A stretch of 59,308 nucleotides of DNA, from the NCBI GenBank assembly GCA_029821875.1, contig JALGXW010000019.1:1-59308 (forward strand), given 5' to 3'. The notes beneath the pieces were generated by a model. It did no database searches, had not been told where the DNA came from, and worked only from the letters and a program-made list of their open reading frames with translations. Position numbers and translations under genes: made by a program. This document shows, one piece after another, positions 58,674 to 59,308 of this stretch. The stretch comes from Candidatus Hebobacterum abditum. GTDB taxonomy: Bacteria > Armatimonadota > Hebobacteria > Hebobacterales > Hebobacteraceae. Position 1 is the first letter of the stretch; each line of letters starts with the position of its first letter.

Positions 58674-59308
58674 ATGATCGGACGACGCTGGTGCGCAGCG
58701 ATCGCCGTATGGCTGGCGTGTATGCTGTTCGCCTGGGAGGGATGCCTCCCAACGGCCGCCGCCGACGAGGCCGCGACCGCCGCCCAGAAGATCAGCGAGG
58801 CTTCTGGCGATGCCGTGGTCAGCCTCGAGGTGGTTCTCAACCTCCGAATGGTGTTCGAGGGAGAGGAGGCCGACGAGGAGGAGCGCACGAACAAGACCGA
58901 CGCGACCGTCATTGACCCGAGCGGGCTCGCCGTCTGCTCCCTCTCGGAGATTGACCCGTACTACCGAATCGACAACACGGACCCGACCTATAGATTCGAG
59001 TCCGAGATCAGGGATTTGAAGCTCATCGCCGCCGATGGCACTGAAATCCCCGGCAAACTCGTGCTGCGCGACCGCGATCTCGACCTCGCGTTCGTGCGCC
59101 CCTCCGAGATCCCCCAGCGGCCTCTGGCAGCCATCGACCTCAGCAAGAACGCCGAGCCCCAAGTCATGGATAGCATCGTGACACTCGGGCGCCTCGGCGA
59201 GATCGGGAACCGCGTCCCTTGGGTCACCCTCGACCGAATCCATGCCCTCATCGAGAAGCCGCGCACGTTCTACGTATGCGGCATGAACACGTGGCTTGCC
59301 GGTCTGGG
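58674..59308 (+). CDS. Secreted trypsin-fold protein lacking the catalytic His, partial
   Basis: Reading from ATG 58674, with AGGAGGAAGGACG just upstream, gives 211 residues to the window end. A signal sequence (AIAVWLACMLFAWEGCLPTAAA) is followed by a region aligning with the protease gene 28 bases upstream: ASGDAVVSLEVVLNL, then TVIDPSGLAVCSLSEID, then RDRDLDLAFVRPSE. Where the first protein has TNHHVAG, this one has CSLSEID, so the catalytic His is gone while the Asp region remains. The serine loop lies outside the window. It is probably a non-catalytic partner or regulatory paralogue. Confidence 0.7.
   Translation, partial: MIGRRWCAAIAVWLACMLFAWEGCLPTAAADEAATAAQKISEASGDAVVSLEVVLNLRMVFEGEEADEEERTNKTDATVIDPSGLAVCSLSEIDPYYRIDNTDPTYRFESEIRDLKLIAADGTEIPGKLVLRDRDLDLAFVRPSEIPQRPLAAIDLSKNAEPQVMDSIVTLGRLGEIGNRVPWVTLDRIHALIEKPRTFYVCGMNTWLAGL

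Overview
The window is a dense, high-GC bacterial chromosome segment with about 48 protein genes. I found no tRNA, rRNA, CRISPR array, insertion sequence or prophage. The mraZ-rsmH-ftsL start of a division/cell-wall cluster, an S-layer-anchored (SLH) surface protein, an RNase HIII-type enzyme, a UPF0182 membrane protein and a large anaerobe-style oxygen-defence and hydrogenase island suggest an anaerobic or microaerophilic lineage of the Terrabacteria type (Armatimonadota, Chloroflexota or a candidate phylum would fit). The sequence alone does not settle the phylum.

Layout. 1-1840 (minus): mraZ, rsmH and a truncated ftsL behind a promoter carrying 10-bp-phased MraZ-like boxes. 2078-5851 (minus): a 1257-residue secreted LVIVD beta-propeller protein with three C-terminal SLH domains. 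5988-10144: a DnaE2/ImuC-type error-prone polymerase, divergent from an AlkD-type DNA glycosylase. A perfect 14-bp palindrome resembling a LexA box sits between the polymerase's -35 and -10. Two hairpin repeats lie in frame inside the polymerase gene. 10345-18801: an ABC exporter with its DUF1854 partner, a Tat-type metallophosphoesterase, a PPC-domain protein, an unknown EF-hand membrane protein, a lipoprotein MsrA-MsrB fusion and an EamA permease. 18924-29158: glyS, a dNTPase, a CE7-like esterase, rsmA, ispE, a MobA-like nucleotidyltransferase, a zinc-ribbon membrane protein, a PHP phosphoesterase and a small membrane exporter. 29211-32749 (minus): a short RNase HIII and an ABC-2 transporter with a TPR/zinc-ribbon partner. 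32976-39489: UPF0182, then a repair operon ruvC-ruvA-ruvB-small ORF-mutY.

39601-46917: a heparinase II/III-like protein, a fragment of hybrid-cluster protein (Hcp), a DUF4432 epimerase-like protein, an ADP-ribosylglycohydrolase, an iron-sulfur protein of the kind often found beside hcp, a VanW protein and a methyltransferase.

47033-55535 is the most coherent functional block. Reading down the minus strand it runs PerR, rubrerythrin, ferritin, ferritin-like protein, flavodiiron protein, then the beta, gamma, delta and alpha subunits of a group 3b-type [NiFe] hydrogenase. OsmC and an encapsulin-type ferritin are placed divergently. Together these could sense peroxide, remove O2, NO and peroxides, store iron, and link H2 to NAD(P)H. 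The hydrogenase large subunit ends exactly at its last metal-binding motif, so it appears to need no C-terminal processing. The window closes with a GNAT acetyltransferase and a tandem pair of trypsin/PDZ proteins; the second, cut by the window edge, has lost its catalytic histidine.
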